A DNA stretch of 39,618 bases from the NCBI GenBank assembly GCA_030065615.1, contig JASJDR010000051.1:1-39618 (forward strand), given 5' to 3'. The position numbers and the translations under genes are program-made. How positions within the stretch are numbered: position 1 is the stretch's first letter; every line of letters begins with the position of its first letter. Origin of the DNA: Xenococcus sp. MO_188.B8 (GTDB lineage Bacteria; Cyanobacteriota; Cyanobacteriia; Cyanobacteriales; Xenococcaceae). Of this stretch, positions 14,823-22,832 are shown piece by piece. Under the pieces are notes generated by a model. It was not told where the DNA came from, did no database searches, and worked only from the letters and a program-made list of their open reading frames with translations.

Positions 14823-14911
14823 GTTGTAAAGCTAACTCGGAAAACTCAATAGATAGTTCACTATTTAAAGACAAACGTTACTTGTAAGAGTCTTGGGGTT
14901 AGTTTTACAAC
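14823..14911. repeat. 89-bp repeat with inverted ends, copy 1
   Basis: The repeat starts GTTGTAAAGCTAACTC and ends GGGTTAGTTTTACAAC, so the ends are inverted repeats of each other (about 15 of 17 bases). A second copy of exactly the same length lies at 18756-18844. Aligned without gaps, about 69 of 89 bases agree. No flanking duplication is obvious. It could be a miniature transposable element or a conserved structured RNA element. Confidence 0.7.
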
Positions 14912-14960
14912 AATTCAAAATCTAATATCTTGTCATTTTCGAGCCGGAAATAAAGGACTT

Positions 14961-15143
14961 CTAATGGTGACTCGACTTATGCCCGGCTCCACTAGTAACA
15001 AACATAGTAATAGAAACAACTGTCCAGCTTAGCACTAGGTTGTTTACACTGATATTTCTACCAGTTACACCTACTAAGATGCCTTCTAGAAGCAAAGCTG
15101 GTAAGAATATGCCATGACAGATTAATAAAATCTGAAATATCAA
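14961..15143 (-). CDS. Possible small hydrophobic protein or gene fragment
   Basis: In the 557-base spacer 14790-15346 the minus strand has a 60-codon frame opening with TTG. It reads as hydrophobic (ILLICHGIFLPALLLEGILV, then VLSWTVVSITMFV) and ends in SGAGHKSSHH. It would form two membrane segments, but there is no ATG and no ribosome site, and I do not recognise the family. It may be a remnant of a membrane protein gene. The rest of the spacer contains the 89-bp repeat and nothing else recognisable. Confidence 0.2.
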   Translation of the reverse strand: MIFQILLICHGIFLPALLLEGILVGVTGRNISVNNLVLSWTVVSITMFVTSGAGHKSSHH

Positions 15144-15346
15144 TCTTTCGCGCCAAATTATATTTATTTAATATCGTTAGGTCTAGTCTATTTCTTGGCT
15201 CAATTTCATAAATACTTATCAGAATACCAGGATTTTTAACCCCTGGCTTGTTTTCTAGAGAGTCTAAATCCACCTGGCTCTCAACTGTTAGAGTCCTGGT
15301 AGAATATCTTTAGATGGTAAGCAATCATATATTTACTTAATAATTC

Positions 15347-15703
15347 ATGTTGCAATTCTTACTTACATGGTTAGCAACAGCAGTTTCTTTACTGATTACC
15401 GCCTGGATTGTTCCTGGTTTAATCATCGAAAGTTTCTTGGCTGCTGTGGTAGGGGCGATCGCGTTAGGCTTTGTGAATGCGATTGTAAAACCCATACTTG
15501 TTGTTTTTACCTTGCCTTTAACGATTTTAACTTTTGGTTTATTTTTACTAGTCGTTAATGCGATCGCATTAGGTTTGGTGGGCTATCTAACTCCTGGTTT
15601 TGCGGTTACAGGTTTCTTTCCTGCCGTTTTCGGCTCGATTGTACTCTCTTTTGTATCGGGATTTATCGGTCAGTTTTTCCAAGTAGATGACCAATATCAA
15701 TAG
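15347..15703 (+). CDS. Phage-holin-4-2-like small membrane protein (YvlD type)
   Basis: A 118-residue protein made almost entirely of membrane segments, about four: residues 2-26, 29-50, 53-75 and 85-110. The family pattern is visible in AWIVPGLIIESFLAAVVGAI, GFVNAIVKPIL and TLPLTILTFGLFLLVVNAI. This matches the phage_holin_4_2 (DUF360) family, which despite the name is a common chromosomal membrane protein of unknown role and not evidence of a prophage. It lies 126 bases upstream of the ClC transporter gene on the same strand. Confidence 0.88.
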   Translation: MLQFLLTWLATAVSLLITAWIVPGLIIESFLAAVVGAIALGFVNAIVKPILVVFTLPLTILTFGLFLLVVNAIALGLVGYLTPGFAVTGFFPAVFGSIVLSFVSGFIGQFFQVDDQYQ

Positions 15704-15829
15704 AATTTTTGCATAATCTCTGTAAACTTGAGTTAAGTTTGGAGATTAGGAATTTTCCTGATTCCTCTCTTGTGACATCCCATAGTTTAATGCCCCGCTC
15801 GTTCCTTGTCCCTCGTTCCTGATCCCTAG

Positions 15830-18457
15830 ATGATAAAGCTGCTTCCTAGTTGGTGGAAATCGAGAATATTGGCCAGAAGTGCGATCGATAATCGCTACGC
15901 TTTACTAGAAGCTTGTTTAATTGGCATCTTATCTGGGATCAGTGCCTTGTTTCTCAAAGCGGGAATTAGCTTGGTAGGAGGATGGCGGATTAAAACAAGT
16001 TATTTATTTAATGCTCATCTATCCTTACCCTTGGCAGGTTTACTTTTAGGATGTTTGGCAGGGTGGGGAATTGAATTATTAGCCCCCTCAGCAGCAGGAG
16101 GCGGCATCCCCCAGGTTAAGGCCGTATTGGCAAGATATCCTACCTTAATTAACCTGAGAGTTGCTCTAGTCAAAACTTTAGGCACGATGTTGGTCTTAGG
16201 AGCTGGTTTGACCCTCGGCAGAAGAGGGCCTACAGTTCATATCGGGGCAGCTTTAGCCGCCCAACTAAGTCGCTGGATTCCCAATTCCCCCACCAACCGC
16301 CGTCAAATGATTGCCGCTGGAGCAGCAGCAGGCTTGGCAGCAGGGTTTAATACTCCCATTGCTGGGGTACTGTTTGTGGCAGAAGAGTTGATGCGAGATA
16401 TTTCGGGGTTAACTCTAGAGTCGGCGATTTTAGCATCTTTTATCGGGGCAGTTGTTTCTCGGCTTTTCGGGGCGTCGGAACTCAATTTATCTTTGGCGGG
16501 AAGAACTGGAAGTTTTACCGCTGCCGAAATTCCTTTTTATCTTATTTTAGGGATTTTTGCGGGAATTTTGGGCGGATTGTTTAATCGTGGTACGATTTGG
16601 AGCACTAGAATCCATCGTCGCTTACCGATCTCGATGCCGTTAAGAATTGGACTAGCGGGGTTAATTTCTGGGCTGGTGATCTCATTTTTACCGAATGTTT
16701 TTTGGGATCATGCCGGATTAAGAATCTATTTAATTTCGGGAAATTTGAGTTGGCAAACTACAGCGATCGCATTTGCGGCTTATTTTTTCCTGACAATTTT
16801 GGCTTATACTGCGGGGGCTCCTGGCGGTTTATTTGCTCCTGCTTTAGTTCTGGGAGCTGCCCTGGGTTATCTGGTGGGCACGGCAGAATTTTCTTTGATG
16901 AGCGAGATTGCTCCTTTTACTTTTGCGTTTTCTACCTATACTTTTGCCTTGGCAGGGATGGGGGCATTTTTTACCGCAGTGGTCAGAGTGCCGGTGACTG
17001 CAATTGTGATTGTATTTGAGATGACAGGCGATTTTAATGTGGTATTGCCCTTGATGATCTCTTCAGTGGTAGCTTATGTGATCGCCGATAGTTTTGCTCC
17101 AGGTTCAATTTACGAACATTTATTGGATGTGAGTGGGATTCATTTGGATGAAGGAGCTCCTACCCATGATTTTTTAACAGAACTTACTGCCGAAGATGTG
17201 ATGCAGTCTCAGGTGGAAACCTTAGCTACTAGTTTAACTATTGAAGAAGTGGTCAAGGCGATGTCTCTGTCCCATCATCGGGGTTTTCCTGTGGTGGAAG
17301 ATGGCAAATTAGTAGGAATTATCACCCAATCAGATATTGCTGATGACAGAAAAAAGACGGGAAGTACTTTCTTGCGAGATATTATGACTCCCCAACCGAT
17401 AACCGTAAGTCCTGATATTTCTTTGGCGGATGTTTTATATTTACTAAATCGCTATCAATTATCCCGTTTACCTGTTACCGAAGGGCAGAAACTAGTAGGA
17501 ATTATTACCCGAAGTGACATTATCAAAGTAGAAGCGCAAAAATTATCTGGCGATCGCGATACTTTAATTCAGGCTGGCCCTTCCTATATCGTCTATCAAA
17601 CCCGTTCTCCCTCTACAGGTCGAGGGCGCATCTTATTACCCATTGCCAACCCCGAGCATGCTCATCCTTTAATGAAAATGGCGATCGCGATCGCTCGGTA
17701 TCAAAAGTATGAAATAGAATGTTTACAAATAATTTCTGTCCCCAATTATGTCTCCCCTTCCCAGGCAACCGTAGATATTTCTGGGAGTCGTCACCTGATG
17801 CATCGCATGGAGAGATGGGGCCGCAAAGAACATATTTCTGTGCATACTCAAGTGGTGGTAGCAACGGATATCTCCACGGCTATTCTGGAAACTGCTACCC
17901 ATGATCATGTTAATTTACTCTTAATGGGCTGGAAGGGCACTACCGATCCTCGCGAACAGATCTTTGGCAATATCGTGGACAAAGTTATTGAACATAGTGC
18001 TTGTGAATTGCTGTTGGTTAAATTGGGTAGTACTCCTCGGGCTTTTCCTCAGGATTTAGATCATCAGGGAAAATGGCTCATTCCCATTACGAAAGGTGGT
18101 AAATTGCCCAAAACCATGAAAATTTTACCTGGTTTAGTTAATCTCTATCACATTACCCAATCGCCGCAAATCAATCTTTGTCAGATTTATCTCCCCACCG
18201 AAGAAAAAACCAAATTTAAAGATGTAACTAAATTAGCACAGGCGATCGCAGATAAAACGAATGTTGAGGTGAGAGCAATTCCTCTGTGCGCCCATTCGGT
18301 TCCTGAAGCAGTTATTAATCTGTGCAAAGCTGAATCCTACAATTTTGTTATCTTAGGTGCGAGTAATAAAGGATTATTGCATCATGGAGTCTGGGGTAAT
18401 ATTCCCGAAGCGATCGCAAGTAAACTAGAGACAACAGTGCTGATTGTTCGTATTTAG
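15830..18457 (+). CDS. ClC-type chloride transporter with CBS pair and universal-stress domains
   Basis: The 875 residues contain a ClC membrane core (about 25-440), two CBS domains (about 455-575: DVMQSQVETLATSLT... and DIMTPQPITVSPDIS...), and two universal-stress-protein-like domains (about 605-710 and 735-875). ClC proteins move chloride, often in exchange for protons, across the inner membrane. Selectivity-filter motifs are seen as GGGIPQVK (about 91-97), GRRGPTVHIGA (130-140) and GGLFAPALVLGA. The outer gating glutamate of the usual GREGP motif is Arg132. The inner glutamate is kept in FVAEELMR. The CBS pair usually binds nucleotides and USP domains often bind ATP, suggesting control by energy or stress state. 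There is no obvious frameshift. The ATG at 15830 lies next to a TGATAAAGC context. Confidence 0.9.
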   Translation: MIKLLPSWWKSRILARSAIDNRYALLEACLIGILSGISALFLKAGISLVGGWRIKTSYLFNAHLSLPLAGLLLGCLAGWGIELLAPSAAGGGIPQVKAVLARYPTLINLRVALVKTLGTMLVLGAGLTLGRRGPTVHIGAALAAQLSRWIPNSPTNRRQMIAAGAAAGLAAGFNTPIAGVLFVAEELMRDISGLTLESAILASFIGAVVSRLFGASELNLSLAGRTGSFTAAEIPFYLILGIFAGILGGLFNRGTIWSTRIHRRLPISMPLRIGLAGLISGLVISFLPNVFWDHAGLRIYLISGNLSWQTTAIAFAAYFFLTILAYTAGAPGGLFAPALVLGAALGYLVGTAEFSLMSEIAPFTFAFSTYTFALAGMGAFFTAVVRVPVTAIVIVFEMTGDFNVVLPLMISSVVAYVIADSFAPGSIYEHLLDVSGIHLDEGAPTHDFLTELTAEDVMQSQVETLATSLTIEEVVKAMSLSHHRGFPVVEDGKLVGIITQSDIADDRKKTGSTFLRDIMTPQPITVSPDISLADVLYLLNRYQLSRLPVTEGQKLVGIITRSDIIKVEAQKLSGDRDTLIQAGPSYIVYQTRSPSTGRGRILLPIANPEHAHPLMKMAIAIARYQKYEIECLQIISVPNYVSPSQATVDISGSRHLMHRMERWGRKEHISVHTQVVVATDISTAILETATHDHVNLLLMGWKGTTDPREQIFGNIVDKVIEHSACELLLVKLGSTPRAFPQDLDHQGKWLIPITKGGKLPKTMKILPGLVNLYHITQSPQINLCQIYLPTEEKTKFKDVTKLAQAIADKTNVEVRAIPLCAHSVPEAVINLCKAESYNFVILGASNKGLLHHGVWGNIPEAIASKLETTVLIVRI

Positions 18458-19094
18458 GTAGTTTAAGTTAATAATACAAAATATATAGATCAAGGAAGGA
18501 GAAAGAGGATTCATGAGTCGATACAGCATAATTGTTCAACCGCGCTGTCTGACAGAAGGTTTCCACTGCTCCTAACTCGCTCTAGTGAACATAAAAGTAT
18601 TCAAGAAAACTTCACATAAAAAGCTGTTTTATAAATTTTTATTAAGTTGGTTTGACAATAGGTCAAGTTTCCTGAGATAGTTTATTTTAAGGTATCATGA
18701 AAACCTCTTTTGTAATTCAAAATGCAGTGCTTAAGAATTACGCTTTTTCTCTACTGTTGTAAAACCAACTCGAAAAACTCAGTATATAGTTAAATATTTA
18801 AATACGAACACTACAGGTAGTGGTCTCGGAGTGACTTTTACAACGATAGCTTTTTATTGAGTTTCGCCTTGCTTCGTACTGACGTAGCAAGATCCTGAAA
18901 CTGACACATACCGAGCGCTAAATTTTAATTTATCTAGAAATTGCTCACTAAAGCGATCGCTAAAATACCCTTAAAGCGTATTACTTAGCATCTTATAAAA
19001 TGACGTACAGAAAGTAGGTTAAAAGCGGGGACGACAATAAGGCAAAGATATTGTTGTGCCTGCAATTAAAAATCTATATGGAGGAAGATTTCCC
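18458..19094. other. Spacer with repeat copy, nested palindromes and a tiny ORF
   Basis: No sizeable gene is seen. A GGAAGGAG-type ribosome site precedes a 20-codon frame at 18513-18575 (MSRYSIIVQPRC...), possibly a remnant. The 89-bp repeat copy 2 is at 18756-18844. Just after it, at about 18858-18902, GTTTC and TTGCT pair with AGCAA and GAAAC as a nested hairpin. The promoter of the multicopper oxidase is expected near the right end. Confidence 0.45.
18756..18844. repeat. 89-bp repeat with inverted ends, copy 2
   Basis: Starts GTTGTAAAACCAACTC and ends GTGACTTTTACAAC. Same length and orientation as the copy at 14823-14911, with about 78 percent identity by eye. The outermost nine or ten bases are the best conserved part. 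Confidence 0.7.
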
Positions 19095-20958
19095 ATGACA
19101 CGTCAAGAAAATTCTCTAACATCTAAAGACGAACTGAACCTGGAAACTCCGAAATCAGCGATCAACCGCCGTCGCTTTCTCAGCGCTGGAGCTTTTGCTG
19201 CAGCTGCCTTAGCTTTGCCTCGTGCTGCTAAGGCTGATACAGAGCCAAATTGGTTGTCCAATGCGATCGCGCAAGCCGATACTAGCAACTGCACCAAGAC
19301 ACACCATCCCAAAAGCAGGCTCCTCCTTAGTGCAACCTAAGATTTGGACTCCCGCCGATTGCGACCTCAATTTGAATGCAAGAATGCTCACTGTCAACGC
19401 CAGTAATGCAGGAGGAGGCTTAGGAACGATCCAAAACCGCTCCTATAGCTGCGCTATTCCCGGCCCAACTCTATGCGTTAATCCTGGAGATCAGATCAAG
19501 ATCGCATTTACCAACGAGCTCCCTCCAAATACCGATGAATGCGAGTTGAATAAACCTACCTGCTTGAATACATCCAATATTCACTTTCACGGTCTCCATG
19601 TATCGCCATCTAGCACCCCCAAGGGAGTTGCCTCCGATAACGTTTTAATTGACGTCGATCCCGACGGTGGTAAGCAAGAATATTGTGTCTGGCTACCAGA
19701 CTTCCATGCCCCAGGCACCCACTGGTACCACACCCACCGTCACGGTTCAACTGGAATTCAGGTCGAAGATGGTATGTTAGGAGCCATCATTGTCAAAGAA
19801 CCCTACGCAAACAAGATAGTTCCAGAAGATCGCGACAAAATTTGGGTGATCCAGGAAATCATCAATGGCGACGTTTACACCAAAGGGTCTGGGAAGGTCC
19901 CTGGCGTTTTCTTAGTTAATGGCTTATATCAGCCCAAAATTCAGATACAACCCAAGCAGTGGCAGCGTTGGCGGTTTATCAATGGCACTGCGACCCCTCG
20001 CGGCCTAATGAATCTCCAACTTGTCAAATGTAGCGATTCTCAATGCACTACTCCCACTCCAGCATCAATGTACCTGATTGCAGTAGATGGCATCTCTTTC
20101 TACGGCAATAAGCCGCAGGAAAAAACAGGCTGGGATATGTCACCGGGAAATCGAGCTGACTTTCTTATCTGGGTAGAAGAACCGGGCACCTATCAGATAT
20201 TAAAAGAAACTTACAGTGGTGGCGGTAACGCAGCATCACAAAATAGTACGCAGGTACTGGCCACCGTCACGGTCACAGGAGTCGACGGCACTGACCCCAA
20301 TCCCCCCACTAACCTAACTATCCCGGGAACGTTCCCCGATTACTTGAAACCCATTAGACAGGCGGAAGTGCTCAATAATGGTAGCGTGAGAACCAAAAAT
20401 CTGGACTTCTCTGTTGCGGCCAAGGGAAATTACCAGATTAACGAAATGCAATACGATCCTCAATCTTGTGATGAGAGTCCACCTTCTGCCAATTGTCAGC
20501 AGGTTGAGATCAACACTGCTGAGCTCTGGACGCTGCAAAATGTACAGGGGAATATCCGTAAAAAGGGCTCGGCACATCCCTTCCATATCCATGTCAATCC
20601 CTTCCAGGTTGTTGGTGATAAGATCGATCCCAAGGGCGCAGATGACTCCAGCAATTGGATCTGGTGGGATACAATTGCTATTGATCCAGAGAAGTGTGTT
20701 CCGATCATCCATCGTTTCACCGATTACAATGGGGTGTTTGTGCTCCATTGCCACATCCTGATCCATGAAGACCAGGGCATGATGATGAACGTCAAGGTCA
20801 ATGATCCCAATGGCAAAGGCACAGGGGCATGTAAGCAATTATCGACCTCCAATTTCCAACCTGGCGATACTGATATCGTCAGTTGTGACTACATCAAATT
20901 GCAGCTCACCGATGCGACCTGCACTAATGCCCTCACCTGTGAAGACTCCTCATCCTAA
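19095..20958 (+). CDS. Multicopper oxidase with Tat signal, split by a +1 frameshift
   Basis: A strong GGAGG site precedes the ATG at 19095. Frame one encodes a twin-arginine signal (INRRRFLSAGAFAAAALALP, cut after KAD) and then runs out at a stop at 19340. The rest, from about AGSSLVQPKIW to 20958, is in the next frame, which is open from 19222. One extra base (or two missing) between about 19290 and 19315 separates them. The body has all four copper motifs: NIHFHGLH, HWYHTHRHG, HPFHIHVNPF and VLHCHILIHEDQGMM, so it is a complete laccase/CumA-like oxidase of the periplasm that would couple substrate oxidation to water formation. Whether this is a sequencing error or a real inactivating mutation cannot be told. 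Codon use is richer in C and G than the neighbours, hinting at transfer. Confidence 0.85.
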
Positions 20959-21029
20959 GGTTCATCACAGTCGTTAATGTTTCACTTGGAACTCAAGCGA
21001 TCGCAATTGTCAAAATAGCTATTCAAATT

Positions 21030-22700
21030 CTAACTTTTAGGCGATCGCTTTTCACTTAAAGCTTTGCCTAAGCGCTTAACACCCAGGGAACAATCAAGAC
21101 GATCTAAGTGAACCTCGATAAAAGAGAGACTATTTTCGTTATACTTGGCTTTCTCTAAAGCTTGTTCTAGTTCTCCTTCCGTCCGTACCTCACAACTCCA
21201 ACTCTTACCAAAAACTTGAGGCAATTGATGATACTTCCAAGGTTGAATATCATTGTAGGAGCCTTCATGAATCGCCCGCTCGATGCTGTAACCGTCGTTA
21301 TTAATCAAGAAGAAAATCGGATTGAGTTGATGTCTAATAATTGTTGATAGTTCTTGACAGGTCATCTGAAAAGCTCCGTCCCCGACTAAAACGATGGGTC
21401 TGCGTTCTGGAGCAGCGATCGCTGCTCCTAAACAGGCAGGAACGGCATAACCGATGGAAGTATATAATGCTTGTCCGATGTATTCTGTATCGCCATAAAG
21501 AACCAGATCGATAGTAGCAATCAAAGCATCTCCGGTTTCGGCAATAACAATTGATTCCCCTGGCAAATTAAAGAGAAAGTGATTAATCAAACGGTAAAAT
21601 CTCGTATTAGTTAGCTTTTGTGAGGCTTTAACCTCAAAATTATCCGATAAAGAATCTTTAGCCGGTTTAATATCTAATAATTCCGCTTTTTTGGGTTGAA
21701 GTTTACTGGTTAAACCCGCCATAAAAGCTGGTAGAGATACAGGATGATAGAAATGATGTTTGATTTTCACCTTGTCCGAATTGGCGTTAATCAGTCTAGT
21801 TTCTGGTAATTGAGCGGTAAACCCCCCCAAGTTTATATCAGACATAAAAGCACCGAGGCATAATATACAGTCGGCAGTTTCCACTCTTTGACGGACATAT
21901 TCTGGGCTCAAGGTTCCCGCGTAGCTACCGATGAATTGAGGATGCATTTCCGAAAGGATCGATTTCCCTAACAGAGTAGTAGCAAAGGGATATCCTGTTT
22001 GCGCTAACAACTTGCTCAGTTGAGTAGCAATGCCATAACGATGTAGTTCTACCCCAGCCAAAATAACTGGATGCTGAGATTGCTCTAATAGCTCAACAGC
22101 TTCTGCTACTGCTTCGGATAAAGCTCGTTGGTCAATAATTGGATTGGGCGGCAAGTCAACTATTTCTGATACAGGACAAGGTTGATTGACCATATCGGAA
22201 GGGATTTCGATATAAACTGGTCTGCGCTCACGTAAGCAGGCGGCAATAGTGAGATCAATCTGTCTCGCTGCCTGAGTTGGACTAGTAATTCTGACCGCTG
22301 AGACGGTAATTTTTTCAAAAATATCTAGTTGCAGATTATAATCAACTGCGGTGTGATGAAGTAACAGTTTTTGTCTTTGTTGCGTAGTTGAAGGCGCACC
22401 ACTGATCACAATCATCGGTACTAATTCAGCATAGGCTCCTGTTACGGCATTAACTAAGCTCAAGCCACCTACATTATAGGTAATACAAACTACACTAATT
22501 CCGTTAAGTCGCGCATGGGCATCAGCAGCATAGCCAGCATTGAGTTCGTTACAAGTAGCAATTAACTGGAGGTTATTTTCCAGCAAGACATCCATCAGAC
22601 CTAATACATAATCACCTACTACGCCAAAAATATTACTAATGGCGATCTCCTTTAAACGTTTGGCTAGATATTCTCCGACAGTGGGCAATTCTTGTGGCAT
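21030..22700 (-). CDS. Thiamine-diphosphate-dependent 2-ketoacid decarboxylase (pyruvate/indolepyruvate type)
   Basis: This 556-residue enzyme belongs to the pyruvate/indolepyruvate decarboxylase group, which turns a 2-ketoacid into an aldehyde and CO2. Seen in order are the cofactor-activating Glu52 in CNELNAGYAADAHAR, the twin histidines of the active site (KLLLHHTA, His115-His116), the middle domain from about 195, the cofactor-binding motif GDGAFQMTCQ...INNDGYS (about 435-470), and the following Glu in SIERAIHEG. The length is typical. The preferred substrate (pyruvate, phenylpyruvate or indolepyruvate) cannot be read from the sequence. The start at 22700 is preceded by an AGGACGG-like site. 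It is convergent with the multicopper oxidase and 132 bases downstream of recJ. Confidence 0.9.
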   Translation of the reverse strand: MPQELPTVGEYLAKRLKEIAISNIFGVVGDYVLGLMDVLLENNLQLIATCNELNAGYAADAHARLNGISVVCITYNVGGLSLVNAVTGAYAELVPMIVISGAPSTTQQRQKLLLHHTAVDYNLQLDIFEKITVSAVRITSPTQAARQIDLTIAACLRERRPVYIEIPSDMVNQPCPVSEIVDLPPNPIIDQRALSEAVAEAVELLEQSQHPVILAGVELHRYGIATQLSKLLAQTGYPFATTLLGKSILSEMHPQFIGSYAGTLSPEYVRQRVETADCILCLGAFMSDINLGGFTAQLPETRLINANSDKVKIKHHFYHPVSLPAFMAGLTSKLQPKKAELLDIKPAKDSLSDNFEVKASQKLTNTRFYRLINHFLFNLPGESIVIAETGDALIATIDLVLYGDTEYIGQALYTSIGYAVPACLGAAIAAPERRPIVLVGDGAFQMTCQELSTIIRHQLNPIFFLINNDGYSIERAIHEGSYNDIQPWKYHQLPQVFGKSWSCEVRTEGELEQALEKAKYNENSLSFIEVHLDRLDCSLGVKRLGKALSEKRSPKS

Positions 22701-22832
22701 TGTTTTATTCCGTCCTGCTGAATTGTTTGCTTAAGATTCAATGTAACGATCTTTTGCAATTTATGGTTGTATTCATGATTTCATGATATTAAATAAATCT
22801 TTTTTCTCTGGTAATAAATTATCAATTATTAA

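Noticed and set aside
15347..15703. Prophage holin
   Set aside because: The family name includes phage holin, but no other phage genes are near and the family is common on chromosomes.
18513..18575. 20-codon ORF with a good ribosome site
   Set aside because: Too short and without recognisable homology to call a gene; mentioned only in the spacer entry.
20314..20838. 174-residue ORF antisense to the multicopper oxidase
   Set aside because: Lies opposite the conserved copper motifs and shows mirrored codon pattern; a shadow frame.
22701..22832. TPP riboswitch before the decarboxylase gene
   Set aside because: The gene uses thiamine diphosphate, but the short spacer lacks the conserved riboswitch motifs.
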